From positions 248,001 to 312,000 of the forward strand of contig JAHGAU010000038.1 of assembly GCA_019925105.1 (NCBI GenBank): DNA of 64,000 bases, read 5' to 3'. Origin of the DNA: Niebla homalea (taxonomy: Eukaryota; Ascomycota; Lecanoromycetes; Lecanorales; Ramalinaceae). Made by a program: the position numbers and the translations under genes. The notes under the pieces were generated by a model. That model was not told where the DNA came from, ran no database searches, and was given only the letters and a program-made list of their open reading frames with translations. Below are positions 37,847 through 48,077 of the stretch, piece after piece (the first letter of the stretch is position 1; each line of letters begins with the position of its first letter).

Positions 37847-40552
37847 TTACTCCTTCTCCAGCATCTTGTTGACTTCTAGGACTTTCTTCTTTCGGAGGCT
37901 TGATGGAACAGCATCGCTGCTGTTGTGGCGGTGTTGATTGCTGTCCTTGCTGGTCGGTCTCGATTCAGAGGATGTAAGTTCCTTGGTCTGTTCCAGAAGA
38001 TCCCTGGCCAATTGTTGAACAGCGCGGAAGCGTTGCAGATGCTCTGCTCCACTATCATCACGAGTCACCCTAGGTTTCCGGTCGGAATGATCTTCTTCAT
38101 CCTTGCCCTCGTCATCCTCATCCTCATCCTCATTATCGTCACTGCCCAAAATCCTCCTGCCCACCCCCTCAACCTCCCCCATCCACTCCTTCTCTCTCAA
38201 ACTCAAATCCTTCCCTTCCACCATCTTCATCCTCTTCCTCAACCCCTCAAACCGCTCCACCAATCCTTCCTGGCGTTCATTCATCCGCTGCATCCGCTCC
38301 TCCACCCGTTGTCCGGGTCTACGGTTCCCATCTTCGCCCACAATCTCATCCAGCCTCTCAGCAACCTCCCCAGCATTCATGACCTGATTGCGCAGCACTT
38401 CGCACAGCGTCTCGCACCGCCTGAAAAGGTCAGCCGCCGCCGTCTGCAGCGCGTCCGTTTCGCGGCTGAGCACGCGATGGGCTTCGGTCATTACGTCTAG
38501 AGTGGCGTTGCTCATGCGGAGTTGTTCCTCCTTCATGATACGCCGGTGGCGGGGCTCGACGTGGTTATCGATAAATTTGGGAAGGGATGAGATGGCGTAG
38601 AAGGCGTCTGGTGGTTGGTAGGCCGGATACGATGGTGGATGGAGCTCGGTGAGGTCTTGATACTCATCGGATAGATCGGGTTTCAGGTCTGGGGAGGGAG
38701 GTAGGTAGGGTTTGTCTAGGGTGGCTGCATAAGGTTGATTGGCGTAGGAGGTGAGGAGGAAGTACCCAAGGTCCGAGTCTTGAATCGTGGTGCAAGCAGG
38801 TGGGACGGGTCGATTGTGAGGGGAAGATGATGAGATTGGTGTGGAGAAGCTGAGGATGCGTTCGCGGAGGGTGGAGATGTTGTTGCGCAAGATGTCGATT
38901 CGGAATTTGGTGCCACTCGTGTCGTCATTCAGGAGTTCTTTACGGAGGTTGGTAAGCCATGGTGAGAAGGATAGGTAGTAGACGCCTTGGCCGTGCGTGA
39001 TGAAGAGAGAATAAGGCGATTCGACGTCTTGGCTGAAGCTAGGCCATTCCAATGGATTTGCCTCCTTTGACTTCATGGTTTCCAATGCTTCGAGAAGGAC
39101 AAGGGATGACTCTATTGGTGGGAGGGATGCATTGGGTTGGGGTTTTCGAGGCAGCCATTGCGCTTCGACGCCTTCAAGATCGATGCATATGTACACACAT
39201 CCCTGGACGGTTGACAAACAGATCAACGAACATGGTAATCCCTCATCGTCCTCGGGTTCGTCGTCAGAGTCAGCTTCAGAGTCGTCTTCGTCCGTTGGAT
39301 TGTTGTCAATTTGCGCGGCGACTATATGAATATCACTGAGCTCTAAAATTTCGCCCGAGTCTTCTGTGAGGATCGGAAAAGGTCCCTGTAGTCGTGGAAT
39401 AGCCTTCAGGCCGGATGGTCGTCTATACGTCTGAATCATATCAGCTTCTTCCGACGAATTGGAGGTGATTGGCTCTTGACTATCCAAGTCATTGATCCAG
39501 CGCAGTTGATCCTCGCATTGGCGCTTGTAGAAAGGGGTGATCTCTTCCTCATCCTCGTTCATTGATTGTTTCTCGACAACTGCGGTTGCCAGTGAGGGCA
39601 AAATCGTCGCTGTCGGCTGCCATCTCGAAGGTAGGAAGGGGCAGAGAGCGTATATATCGCCCTCTCTCATAGCCACGTACAGGGTCATTGCGGACCATGG
39701 TGCCTCATCTTCATACCCTGCGCCCCCAAAGCATGCAGATGCTACATCCATGCCTGCTGCATCTGCGGAAAAGACCTTATTCTTACTCGATCTGTTTGGT
39801 GCAACATCATCCTGCTCCGATGATGCGACCAGTAACTTCTTGAGGTCGACCGCGAGCGCGGGGCTATCGGCTGACCATCTGTTTTCAGTGCTAAACTCCC
39901 ATATCCGGACCACGGCATCTGCTGTTAGGGTCACAAGTGTATTACCATCTTCGCCTAAAGGATGCCAGAGCACACTAGCCACCGAGGGTTGAGTCAGAAC
40001 ATGCGTTGTAGGCCCGATTGTGTACGTCTTCAATTTCAGAGGTTCCCTGTTGTGTGATGCATTGAGGAGCTCCGGTTGGGGGAGTATAGCGATATGGACA
40101 GTGTGGGATGTCACGATAGCCATGAGTTTCTCGTTGGGGGATATGCATAGCTGGCGTATTGGTTCGCCAATGCTTGCCTTGAGGATCTAAACACAGGTCA
40201 GAGCTGGGTTTTCGCAGCGGCTCAGTCAATGGCATACCCTGTAGCTACCATCCTCATTTGCGGGAGCTTCTACAGAATGATTGCCAAGCATGAAGCCCTG
40301 GCCCTTTATAGCTGGCTTCTTAGACGGCGTTTCCTCGACCGCCTGCCATTCATCCTTTATTGACGGTAAATCTGCCCAGCGAATCTGCTTGCCAACGACC
40401 ACAAAGACTTCTGAGCCTCGGTGTGCAATCGTTTTGTTTGGCCCTAGATAGTCCGATTTGGCATCGAAACTCTGCGCTCCCGTGTTGAAGAGCTGAAAGC
40501 CGGGCGAAGGACGTGAGAGCCATGCTGGTGTGTAGCTTATGACTTTGGGCAT
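37847..40552 (-). CDS. Nup82-like nuclear pore complex protein
   Basis: Two exons, 40238-40552 and 37847-40186, with a 51 bp intron; 884 residues starting MPKVISYTPAWLSRPSPGFQLF, a signature I recognise from fungal Nup82-like proteins. The N-terminal ~500 residues have beta-propeller character (for example SVLWHPLGEDGNTLVTLTAD, VVRIWEF), with acidic loops. From about residue 600 the sequence becomes a charged coiled coil (AHRVLSRETDALQTAAADLF, then repeated Met/Arg/Glu helices), interrupted by a very acidic Asp/Glu stretch near residue 800. Nup82 forms the cytoplasmic Nup82-Nup159-Nsp1 complex that docks mRNA-export factors. A 245 bp divergent promoter separates it from the cap-binding subunit gene. 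Confidence 0.85.
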
Positions 40553-40797
40553 CACGGAGGCCGAAAGCTGGTGACCTGCTTTGATAAGGGTTAAGAAGCA
40601 GGATCAGCTTCTCATCTGGTCATGAGAACGGTGTGGAAAGAAAGTCACAGCTGGTGAAAATAAATGAGTGAAGTGTCGCGACTTGGACATTTTTGACTTT
40701 CTTTGACTGACACCGCGCTTGCCGAAGTTCTCCCGCTGTAGTCGTCAGGAAACAAAATCTCGTTCTTCTTTCAACATGTCGCACATTGGAAATCAAG
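40553..40797. promoter_or_regulatory. divergent promoter region between Nup82-like and Cbc2 genes
   Basis: 245 bp between the start codons of two genes acting in nuclear mRNA metabolism (40552 minus, 40798 plus). A short out-of-frame ATG at 40775 precedes the Cbc2 start and opens a brief upstream reading frame that ends inside the first exon. Confidence 0.5.
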
Positions 40798-41601
40798 ATG
40801 GCAACTGCGGTAGAGACTATGAGCACCAGACCGACAATTGACCGACTGGACAAGCCGAGTGCTTACTATATAGGCAGAGTAAGTTCTCTTCTCATGAACA
40901 GCTAAAAGAGCAAAGTTCACTGACCTGCCTTTAGAACAAGAAGCGTAAGTTTAACCAACGAGATGATGATGATGTCGGTCGTGAGGCCGCATACCGTGAC
41001 AAGACACCCGAGGACCCCGAGGATGAGTTGAAGGATGCCGCAACATTATATGTAGGCAATTTGTGCGTGGATGATGTTTGCCCAGCAGGGTAGTCTCAGA
41101 ATGCTGATGCAGGACCACAGGTCATTCTACACGACAGAAGAACAGATACACGAGCTGTTCGCGAAGTGAGTAAGAGTCTGTATTTGACAATGAGAGTTCC
41201 AGGGCTGAGGTATGATTCCAGATGTGGTGAGATCAAGAGACTGGTCATGGGCCTGGATCGGTTCCATAAAACACCCTGCGGCTTTTGCTTTGTAGAGTAC
41301 TACACTCATCAGGACGCACTTGACTGTATGAAGTACATCGGCGGTACTAAGCTTGACGAGCGGATAATACGTACAGATCTTGATCCTGGGTTCAAGGAGG
41401 GGAGACAGTACGGGTGAGTGCTGATGCCTGCTTCTGCTTTTGGGTTCAAGTCAAGCTGATTGCTGCCATAGGCGAGGCAAGTCCGGAGGCCAGGTTCGTG
41501 ATGAATACAGAAACGAATTCGACCCAGGAAGAGGAGGCTATGGTCGTGCTCTGGCCGAAGAGAGGCAGAAGGAGGAGGATGAATATGGTGCTGGAAGATG
41601 A
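40798..41601 (+). CDS. CBC2: nuclear cap-binding complex small subunit (Cbc2/CBP20)
   Basis: Five exons: 40798-40878, 40935-41062, 41121-41165, 41222-41413, 41472-41601; 191 residues. Introns are 56-58 bp. Joining them gives one continuous RRM with RNP2 LYVGNL (65-70), [13 protein letters not shown], and RNP1 GFCFVEY (105-111). Tyr73 corresponds to the human cap-stacking Tyr43, and the Tyr pair near residues 23-24 probably supplies the second stack. The tail is Arg/Gly-rich ([15 protein letters not shown]), as usual in this family. With Cbc1 the protein binds the m7G cap of nascent Pol II transcripts and promotes splicing, 3' processing and export. Its 3' end is only 47 bp from the convergent Sno1 gene. 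Four introns in under 600 coding bases make it easy for gene finders to truncate. Confidence 0.95.
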
Positions 41602-41648
41602 TTGCATAGGGGCGCATACCACCAGATGATATTACCAAGTCTGTGTGC

Positions 41649-42550
41649 TCATGAGGCTGTACCTGTATCGAAAGAAGATTTCCCTGCATCAACCGCCTCT
41701 TTGACTTCCTCCAGCCACCAAATGTGAATCCTCGCGTCCTCTGTCAATTCTGGATGAAAACTTGTCCCAAAGACATTGCGCTGCCGTACAGCCACGATAT
41801 CAGCAACCTCATCTTCCAGTCCAAGCGCCTCAAGCTTTTCTCTCAAAGACTTGCTTCTTCCCGGTAGTGTGGCCATGATCTCGACCTGGTTGACTGAGCC
41901 TGTTGGATCCTTGGCGGGCGCAATGACTGTTCCTTCCACCGCAGCCTCATCCTTTTGCTCTCCTGGCATACTTGGCAGCAACTTTTCTACGACGGGTGCG
42001 CGAATAAAGATTCCACTGAAGGAACTTGTCACCTCAGACGATACTACACCGGCTCTGGCCTGCCGAAGAAAGGCTAGATCCAGCGGCGCCTCGAAGCTTT
42101 CGGTCTGTCTACCGAAATAATTGCGGTTGACCCTCACATCCAAGCCTCCGATTAATTCTTGTCCACCTTTTTTGGTTCTGTTGGCCGATTCTGCTAACAA
42201 GATCAAGCCCGCACAGGTTCCCCATGTCGGCCTTCGATTTACCCTGGAAGATTGAGAAGGCTCAGTAACTGCCCACCGTTGACCAATCGATGCGAGACAT
42301 ACTTGACAAAATCTCGCAAAGGCTCCAAGAGTCCAGTTCGAGCAGCAATCAGGGACACCGTTGTACTCTCTCCTCCAGGTATGATCAATGCATCACAAGC
42401 CTCCAGTTCGACTGGCGTACGCACTTCGATGAAGCGCCAACGCACTTCTTCATCAGAAGAAAAAGATGCGGAGGCTTGTTTGAGCAGTTTGATGTGCTCG
42501 TGGAAAGCGCCTTGTAAGGCGAGGACGCCTACAGTAAGGTCTTTGCTCAT
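41649..42550 (-). CDS. SNO1: pyridoxal 5'-phosphate synthase glutaminase subunit (PdxT/Sno1)
   Basis: Two exons, 42303-42550 and 41649-42243, with a 59 bp intron; 280 residues. The enzyme hydrolyses glutamine and feeds ammonia to PdxS/Snz for vitamin B6 synthesis. The start MSKDLTVGVLALQGAFHEH is typical. The glutamine-site loop PGGESTT follows, and splicing restores RRPTWGTCAGLILLAE with nucleophile Cys93; His246 and Glu248 in SFHPELTEDARIH complete the triad. It is longer than bacterial PdxT (about 190-200 residues) owing to an insertion near residues 165-200. The partner PdxS/Snz gene is not in the window; in yeast SNZ and SNO are divergent neighbours, but here the divergent neighbour is a thiolase. 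Confidence 0.93.
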
Positions 42551-42826
42551 GGAAGTGGCACACAACGAATGATTAGAACATCTAGATATGATTTTGAGTC
42601 AACGTATTTATTTCTTTCAAACGTGCGTCATCCCGCGCCGGAAGCAAAGTGTGGGCGGGGCCGCAGAGAATCAAAACTTCATCAACCGTCCTCAAAGCCG
42701 AGAGATATTGCCATCAATCGGGCTTACTTCTCGATACCTTGCCCTTTTGACTGTGGGTTCTGTACAAAGCATGTCTGTCTGGCGTGCTTTTACCTCACTT
42801 CCACCACATCGACGACATCCTCCATA
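42551..42826. promoter_or_regulatory. divergent promoter region between Sno1 and thiolase
   Basis: 276 bp between the two start codons. No specific binding site is claimed. Confidence 0.45.
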
Positions 42827-44106
42827 ATGCCCCTAACCCCACCAAGCCTCAAACACATCCTCACCAAATCCCCCGACGACATCGTCCTCCTCTCCTACCA
42901 CCGCACCCCCTTCACCCGCGCCTACAAAGGCGGCCTCCGTAATGCCTACCCTGAGCAAATGCTCGCCGCCGTAGGTTCCTTCCTTCATTCTTGCTGGCGC
43001 CCCCCAACTGATATCCGCCCGGCCTAGGTCCTCCGCGCAAGCCTCACACACTCCCCCTCTCTCCCACCCTCACGCATCCAAGACATCTCACTCGGCACCG
43101 TCCTCTCCCCCTCGGCGGCTCCAAAGCCGCCCGCATGGCTGCCCTCCACGCCGGCTTCCCCGTCTCCACATCCGTTCACACAGTCAACCGCGCCTGTGCC
43201 TCTTCCCTGCAATCACTCACATCCATCGCCGACTCCATCGCCGTGGGAAGGATCGATGTGGGCATTGCGGGGGGCATGGAGAGTATGACGCGCAATTACG
43301 GGAGCAAAGCCATACCCACAGACTTGTGGCCAGAGTTGAAGATGAGTGGGGTCAGTGAAGCGAGGGATTGTGTATTGCCCATGGGTGTGACGAGTGAGAA
43401 TGTGGCGAAGAGGTATGGGGTGGGGAGAAAGGAGCAGGATGAGTTTGCTGTCGGGAGTCACCGACGGGCAGCGCGTGCGCGTGAGAGTCGTTTGGGGAAG
43501 GGAGAGATTGTGGGGCTGGAGGTCGTGAATAATGAGGGTGAAGAACGCACGGTTCTGGTGAATGAGGATGATGGGATCAGGTCCAATTCGAGTGTTGAGG
43601 CTCTCGCTAAGCTGCCTCCGGCTTTCGAGATGGAAGGCACGACTACGGCAGGGAACTCGAGCCAGATATCGGATGGTGCGTCGGCGATTCTGCTTGCACG
43701 GAGGTCTGTGGCGACGGAGCTGGGTCTGAGGCCAACAGCAAGACTCATCGCGTCTTCTGTGGTGGGTGTGCCGCCTGATGAGATGGGCGTGGGACCCGCA
43801 TATGCGGTACCTAGGCTTCTGCAACAGATAGGCTTGGAGAAGAGTGATGTGGCTGTTTGGGAGATCAATGAGGCTTTTGCAAGTCAAACTATCTATTGTC
43901 TCAGGGAATTGCGGTTGGAGGGAGCCTTGGAGGAGGGGAAGGTCAATCCACGCGGTGGGGCGATTGCACTGGGACATCCGCTTGGAGCAACAGGGGCAAG
44001 ATTGGTTGGCGGTCTAGTAGGCGAACTAGAGGAGGGGGAGATCGGGGTCGCGACTCTATGTGTGGGGACAGGGATGGGGATGGCAGCTTGTGTGGTGAAG
44101 GAGTAG
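42827..44106 (+). CDS. 3-ketoacyl-CoA thiolase, with apparent one-base frameshift
   Basis: Exon 1 is 42827-42970, exon 2 43028-44106, with a 57 bp intron. Exon 2 opens in frame with exon 1 (VLRASLTHSPSLPPSRIQDISLGTVLSP), but the next conserved block LGGSKAARMAALHAGF is in another frame. The switch falls at a run of five C at 43107-43111; six would restore a 407-residue thiolase. Catalytic residues are all present: the nucleophile Cys in NRACASS (~105), the His in HPLGATGAR (~365), and the Cys in LCVGTGMG (~393). The SEARDCVLPMGVTSENVA stretch resembles peroxisomal beta-oxidation thiolases, which cleave 3-ketoacyl-CoA to acetyl-CoA. No clear PTS2 or PTS1 targeting signal is visible. Either a sequencing error in a homopolymer or a genuinely broken allele. 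Confidence 0.85.
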
Positions 44107-44568
44107 GTATGTCAGAAGTAGTCCTTGAAAGTCCTCAATTGATGCTTCAGCAATCGTCTTGACCTCCAAAAAAGCTCCCTCAACCCCTTCTGATTTCACT
44201 GCGTTCGCTTGCCCATCGATCTTGGCGTTCTGAGCTTCTCCGCTTCCCTTGTGGTGGTATAGCGGTACACTTCGCCCATGAACATGCCGGATCTACTGGC
44301 TTTCCTTCTTCTGATTCCTCCCAAGACCATGTTAATCAAGTCATGGGCTTGCTGTGACCCTGGCTACTGAACCACACAAACCACGGGCGCAGACCAGGGA
44401 TCTTGGGCACCTGATTGCCCTCCTTTTCCTCTCCAATTGCCTATTCGTCCCCAACCACTACTCATTCCCAGTATCATCATTGTCTTTCATTTTTCAAAGA
44501 TCTGTCACCATCTCGGCCGGACTCTATCCAGCATCGCACATTCCCGTTCCATTTACCCCCCCCCCCAT
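44107..44568. other. convergent spacer between thiolase and sedlin
   Basis: 462 bp containing both 3' ends. The plus strand is pyrimidine-rich, with a run of C at about 44560. Nothing else recognised. Confidence 0.4.
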
Positions 44569-45183
44569 TCACAAATACTTCCTCCCCGCCGCCCTCACCC
44601 TCTCCCTAAACACCGGACTCCCCAATTTCCCCTCCACATCCTGAAACGGGCTCATCTGCGCCTTGATCCACACCTCAAACACCTCCCCAAAGAACTGCCG
44701 CACCGCCTCCTCCGCCTGCGGACTCGCCGGATTCATCGGCACACTGCTCGCCCCGCCCCCTCCTCCCCCTCCTTTCCCCCCTCCTCCTCCTCCTCCACCC
44801 CCTCCTCCGCCACCAACCCCGCCAACAAGACTCGTGAACGGCACAAACGGGCCGAAACTCAGCTTCCCCTCGGTGATGCCGCCCTGCGGATTCGCGTTGG
44901 GCGCGTGCGGCAGGTGCAGCAGCATGAAGCGGGTGGAGGTCGGGGTGAGGAAGCAGGAGATGGCGGCGGAGGCGAAGGCATCGATGCGCTTGAGGTACAT
45001 GGCCGGGTTGGCGAACTGGGCCTCGTCGACGAAGTCGAGGGCGGCGTGGATGAGGTAGGGGCAGAGGTGCAGGGCTTGCGGGTTGAAGCGGGGAGCGGAG
45101 TCGCCGCCGGCTTTGGCGGTGCCGAGGGCGAGTTCGAAGAGCGGTTGGTCCCGCGTGGAGATGATGGAGAAGTAGTAGGACAT
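44569..45183 (-). CDS. TRS20: TRAPP subunit sedlin (Trs20/TRAPPC2) with polyglycine insertion
   Basis: 204 residues from MSYYFSIISTRDQPLFE, the canonical sedlin start; I chose this ATG (45183) over the longer open frame that continues to 45309. Sedlin is a longin-fold subunit shared by TRAPP complexes, which act as Rab-GEFs in ER-Golgi and autophagy traffic. Conserved features: HAALDFVDEAQF, NPAMYLKRIDAFASAAISCFLTPTSTRFMLLH, and the C-terminal VRQFFGEVFEVWIKAQMSPF and SPVFRERVRAAGRKYL. A polyglycine tract (about residues 121-144, with one Lys) sits in the loop before the last helix. Metazoan sedlin has ~140 residues and yeast Trs20 ~175, so the tract largely explains the extra length. Confidence 0.92.
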   Translation of the reverse strand: MSYYFSIISTRDQPLFELALGTAKAGGDSAPRFNPQALHLCPYLIHAALDFVDEAQFANPAMYLKRIDAFASAAISCFLTPTSTRFMLLHLPHAPNANPQGGITEGKLSFGPFVPFTSLVGGVGGGGGGGGGGGGGKGGGGGGGASSVPMNPASPQAEEAVRQFFGEVFEVWIKAQMSPFQDVEGKLGSPVFRERVRAAGRKYL

Positions 45184-46021
45184 TTTTTTGAGGGGGGTGC
45201 TGCGTATGGCCAGTGGGATCTTAGGCGGGGGGCTACATGGTAGCAATAATGAGGATGGGTGACGAGGGGTTGACAGAGATGATATTCGGGGAGAACTAGC
45301 AAGGGCCATGATAGAGAATACACATTTATACTGGAGTGTACACGGTCCTCTACATCACCAAATTGTGCTTCGACCTCATTACTATTTTCGCATCAATGTG
45401 ATAGGCCAAAAGCCGGATTGTGGAGGCTTAGTGATCCTTCGGGGCTGAACTCCTCGACCTCCAAGTGGCGAATGAAGGATGTTTCTGGTTGACTCAGAAC
45501 CACTCACCTGATGCAGTGAGGCGGTGCCTGACCAAAAATGGTCAGGGGACGCACACCTCTTCGCTAACGAGCAGTCAGTTTGCAATCTCCATACCCAATC
45601 TGGTGTGTATGCAGGAACAACTTCGTGTCTGCACTTTTAGATTCCTCTCGTACATGAGTATGCTCAGCCGATGTGCATGTTATTCGCTCTGAGATTTCTT
45701 TGTCCTCTCCTCCTATAAGACTCCGGGCTGTGTGTTTGCTGCGTATGTAAAGTTTCTGAATATGGATTTCGTGTCCTTGTGACCTATCACCACAAGGCAG
45801 ATCAAGTGCTCGCCCGAGTATCCGTCGGTGGTGAGTAATGACGGTAGGGCGGTGATGGCAGACTCGTGCCTTGAGTCTCCCTTACCGACCTCATGATATA
45901 AAGGTCGAATGATGTAAAGCATTCGATTTGCTTTCCTCACGTTACTGTCGTTACTGTCTGTTCTTCCATCCCATTTCACTGCATAACCCAGATTCATCAG
46001 AGACCTTCTTACCTGCTTTAT
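45184..46021. other. intergenic region between sedlin and hypothetical protein
   Basis: 838 bp, divergent arrangement. It must hold promoters for both genes. An in-frame extension of sedlin runs to 45309 but has no supporting conservation. No RNA gene or repeat seen. Confidence 0.4.
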
Positions 46022-46690
46022 ATGACCAAGCCAACACTCAAGACTCGCCGCTCATGGCCCTCATCTGCTCATCACAGCACTCCAACATCTCAATCGATTG
46101 ACAACGACCCCTTTGCTTATTTCGTCTCGCCTCCACCCACCACCTCAGACCACGATGCTCCCATACTCGACAGCGAAGTGGCAGGAACGAACACTTTCAG
46201 ACCCAGCATGCGCCGTCGAGCACATTCCCTCTCACCAGATCTGCAAAAAGCACGCCGCTTCTTGGCTCACCATAGTCCCACCGCGTCACCGACATTCAAG
46301 CTCAGGCGCTGGAGAGAGAGGATGGAGCAGCTTTCTTGCTCTCACGCGAGCAGTGTGGAGCCATTGAGCCCAGAGATCATCGAGATCAGGCCTAGAGGAT
46401 CATCGGCCGGTGATTCACCGGCGGACACGCCAGAGTTGACGCCTGATTCAGAATCAGAGGAAGAACTAGAAGGGACACGAGATGGCCAACCGCAGCGCTC
46501 TCCGCCACCCTTCAGAGGGAGGAGGTATGTCAGAATAGGTTCTGGAAGGCGCGTGGCAAGGAGAAGACCCAGGTCTTGGCGGCCACCGAGTGATGATTTA
46601 GGCACCATCTTGGAAGAAGGGGAGAGGGAAGGGGATGAGTTTGGCCTTGGGATACTTGGTTTCGATAGGAGTTCTGACGGCGAAGCATAA
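46022..46690 (+). CDS. hypothetical protein, disordered and Arg/Ser/Pro-rich
   Basis: 222 codons from an ATG at 46022 to a TAA at 46690. No domain is recognised. Visible features: a Thr/Ser/Pro-rich N-terminus, a basic patch near residues 63-70 (MRRRAHSLSPDLQKARR), an acidic Ser/Glu stretch (about 140-152), a strongly basic RRYVRIGSGRRVARRRPRSW, and a short ending motif with DDLGTILEEGE and FGLGILGF that looks like a conserved linear motif. The continuous frame and the ending motif argue that it is real. It is likely nuclear or a phosphoprotein, but no role is claimed. It ends 181 bp before the convergent mL60 gene. Confidence 0.6.
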   Translation: MTKPTLKTRRSWPSSAHHSTPTSQSIDNDPFAYFVSPPPTTSDHDAPILDSEVAGTNTFRPSMRRRAHSLSPDLQKARRFLAHHSPTASPTFKLRRWRERMEQLSCSHASSVEPLSPEIIEIRPRGSSAGDSPADTPELTPDSESEEELEGTRDGQPQRSPPPFRGRRYVRIGSGRRVARRRPRSWRPPSDDLGTILEEGEREGDEFGLGILGFDRSSDGEA

Positions 46691-46871
46691 GCATAGCGAG
46701 TACGTCCTTTCGAAATAAAGAAAATTAGGACATGGGGTAGGATTGAAATTGTCTCTTCACATTGTACAAATCCAGGTCCGCTTGAGTGCTCCCAAACGCC
46801 GTGACCATGCCTGTCCTGGTATCATGATGTAAGATCTTGTCGGATATTGATCCAAGTCTGTGTCTGAGCAC

Positions 46872-47366
46872 TTAAAACCCAGGTGGGTTCAGCCTCTGGC
46901 TGACCCTTGTCCACTTCGGTAGCTCTGTTCAAATGTCGTCAGTCTTGCTCTCTTTCGTGATCACAGCATCATGCTCAGCTGTGCGAAATGAGTATTAATG
47001 CCATGCCAGAGCCTTACTGTGCACGCCCTTCCTATACGTCTTCTCCTTGCGATCAAACATGGTATATTTATCCTTCGCCCTCATCTCTCCTTCTGTTGGC
47101 ATCTCTTCCTTCCACCTCTCCAGGTTCTTTGGGCTCGCCATGCCATGCTTCATGAGGGTACGATTGACGACCGAGACAACATTATCGACAAGTCGTAATC
47201 GCTTCCGTTGGCGACGTTTCTGATGGGATGAGAGCCGCCACGGTGTTTTCCTGTGCGAGAATGTTGGTCAGTCTTGCTACGTGCACCGATCAATCCATGG
47301 AGGGAAGGACGATTACCAGAGTAGCCCACCCAAGAGAGCCGCGGTAGGTCTGAAGGCGCCCAACAT
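46872..47366 (-). CDS. MRPL31: mitochondrial large-subunit ribosomal protein mL60 (MRPL31)
   Basis: Three small exons: 47317-47366, 47018-47250 and 46872-46924; 111 residues, with 66 and 93 bp GT-AG introns. No single open frame shows it, so it is easily missed. Joining gives MLGAFRPTAALLGGLLW at the start, then KTPWRLSSHQKRRQRKRLR, LVDNVVSVV, LERWKEEMPTEGEMRAKDKY, TMFDRKEKTYRKGVH, and finally KLPKWTRVSQRLNPPGF with a TAA stop. This matches the fungal mitochondrial ribosomal protein L31 family, which occurs in yeast and filamentous fungi and binds mitoribosomal 21S rRNA. All three joints keep frame and restore conserved residues (Trp17-Lys18 and His-Lys-Leu), which makes the call strong. Confidence 0.93.
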
Positions 47367-48077
47367 TGTCCTTCGCAAGACTTGAAGTGCCGATGTATGA
47401 GATGCAGTTTCTACTTTCTCGAATCTCTCAATGCAGCACGGTGGCACTGCAATGCAGGTCCAAGATGGAATATCCGCGCGAAGATCAAAGGGTCCTCGCA
47501 GATCTCCATCTCCACCAATCAGCCGACGCGCTAAGGATTGGCCATAACTTCAGCGTCACCAGTTTTGCCTGCAACCGACGCGAAACGAGGAAGACTTTTC
47601 CGTTCTCCAACGTCTGCTTGGACATCGAGGGATTGCAATCCTTGTATACTTTAGCCTGCATATGCTGGATGCGTAAGTATTCGCATATCGCTTATACAAT
47701 TCGAGCTCCAAGGTGACAAAGTGGTGAGGATGTGGTATTGCTCGCGCTGATCTCTTAGATTGCGTTTCTCATTGTCCAATAGTCTGGCATGAGTCTGCAC
47801 TGCTGATTGCACTACATTGTTCCTCCTGTACAAACCTATCAAACCACTTGCTTTCGCGTTGGCCATTGGCCTGAGCCTGTTTCTCTACTCGCCGCGCGCC
47901 TGCTTGTCCTACCGAATATAGAAAAGGAAAGAATCAAGCTCTCATTCTTCGATTGGGTCAATACTTGGACCCGAAAAATATGCCGAACGATGTCTCCAAT
48001 TGTCCTCTGACTGCTGTCGAAGTAACGTCAGCTTTTGTTACGTCAATTGGACTGCGGCCAGATTAGGTCAATGCACG
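47367..48077. other. intergenic spacer
   Basis: 711 bp without a supported gene. It contains the promoter of mL60 and the 3' end of the minus-strand repeat-containing gene. The open frames here (up to ~115 codons) overlap the mL60 start or lack conserved patterns. Confidence 0.4.

Noticed and set aside
45184..45309. N-terminal extension of sedlin
   Set aside because: The canonical family start MSYYF is at 45183, and the extension has no conserved pattern.
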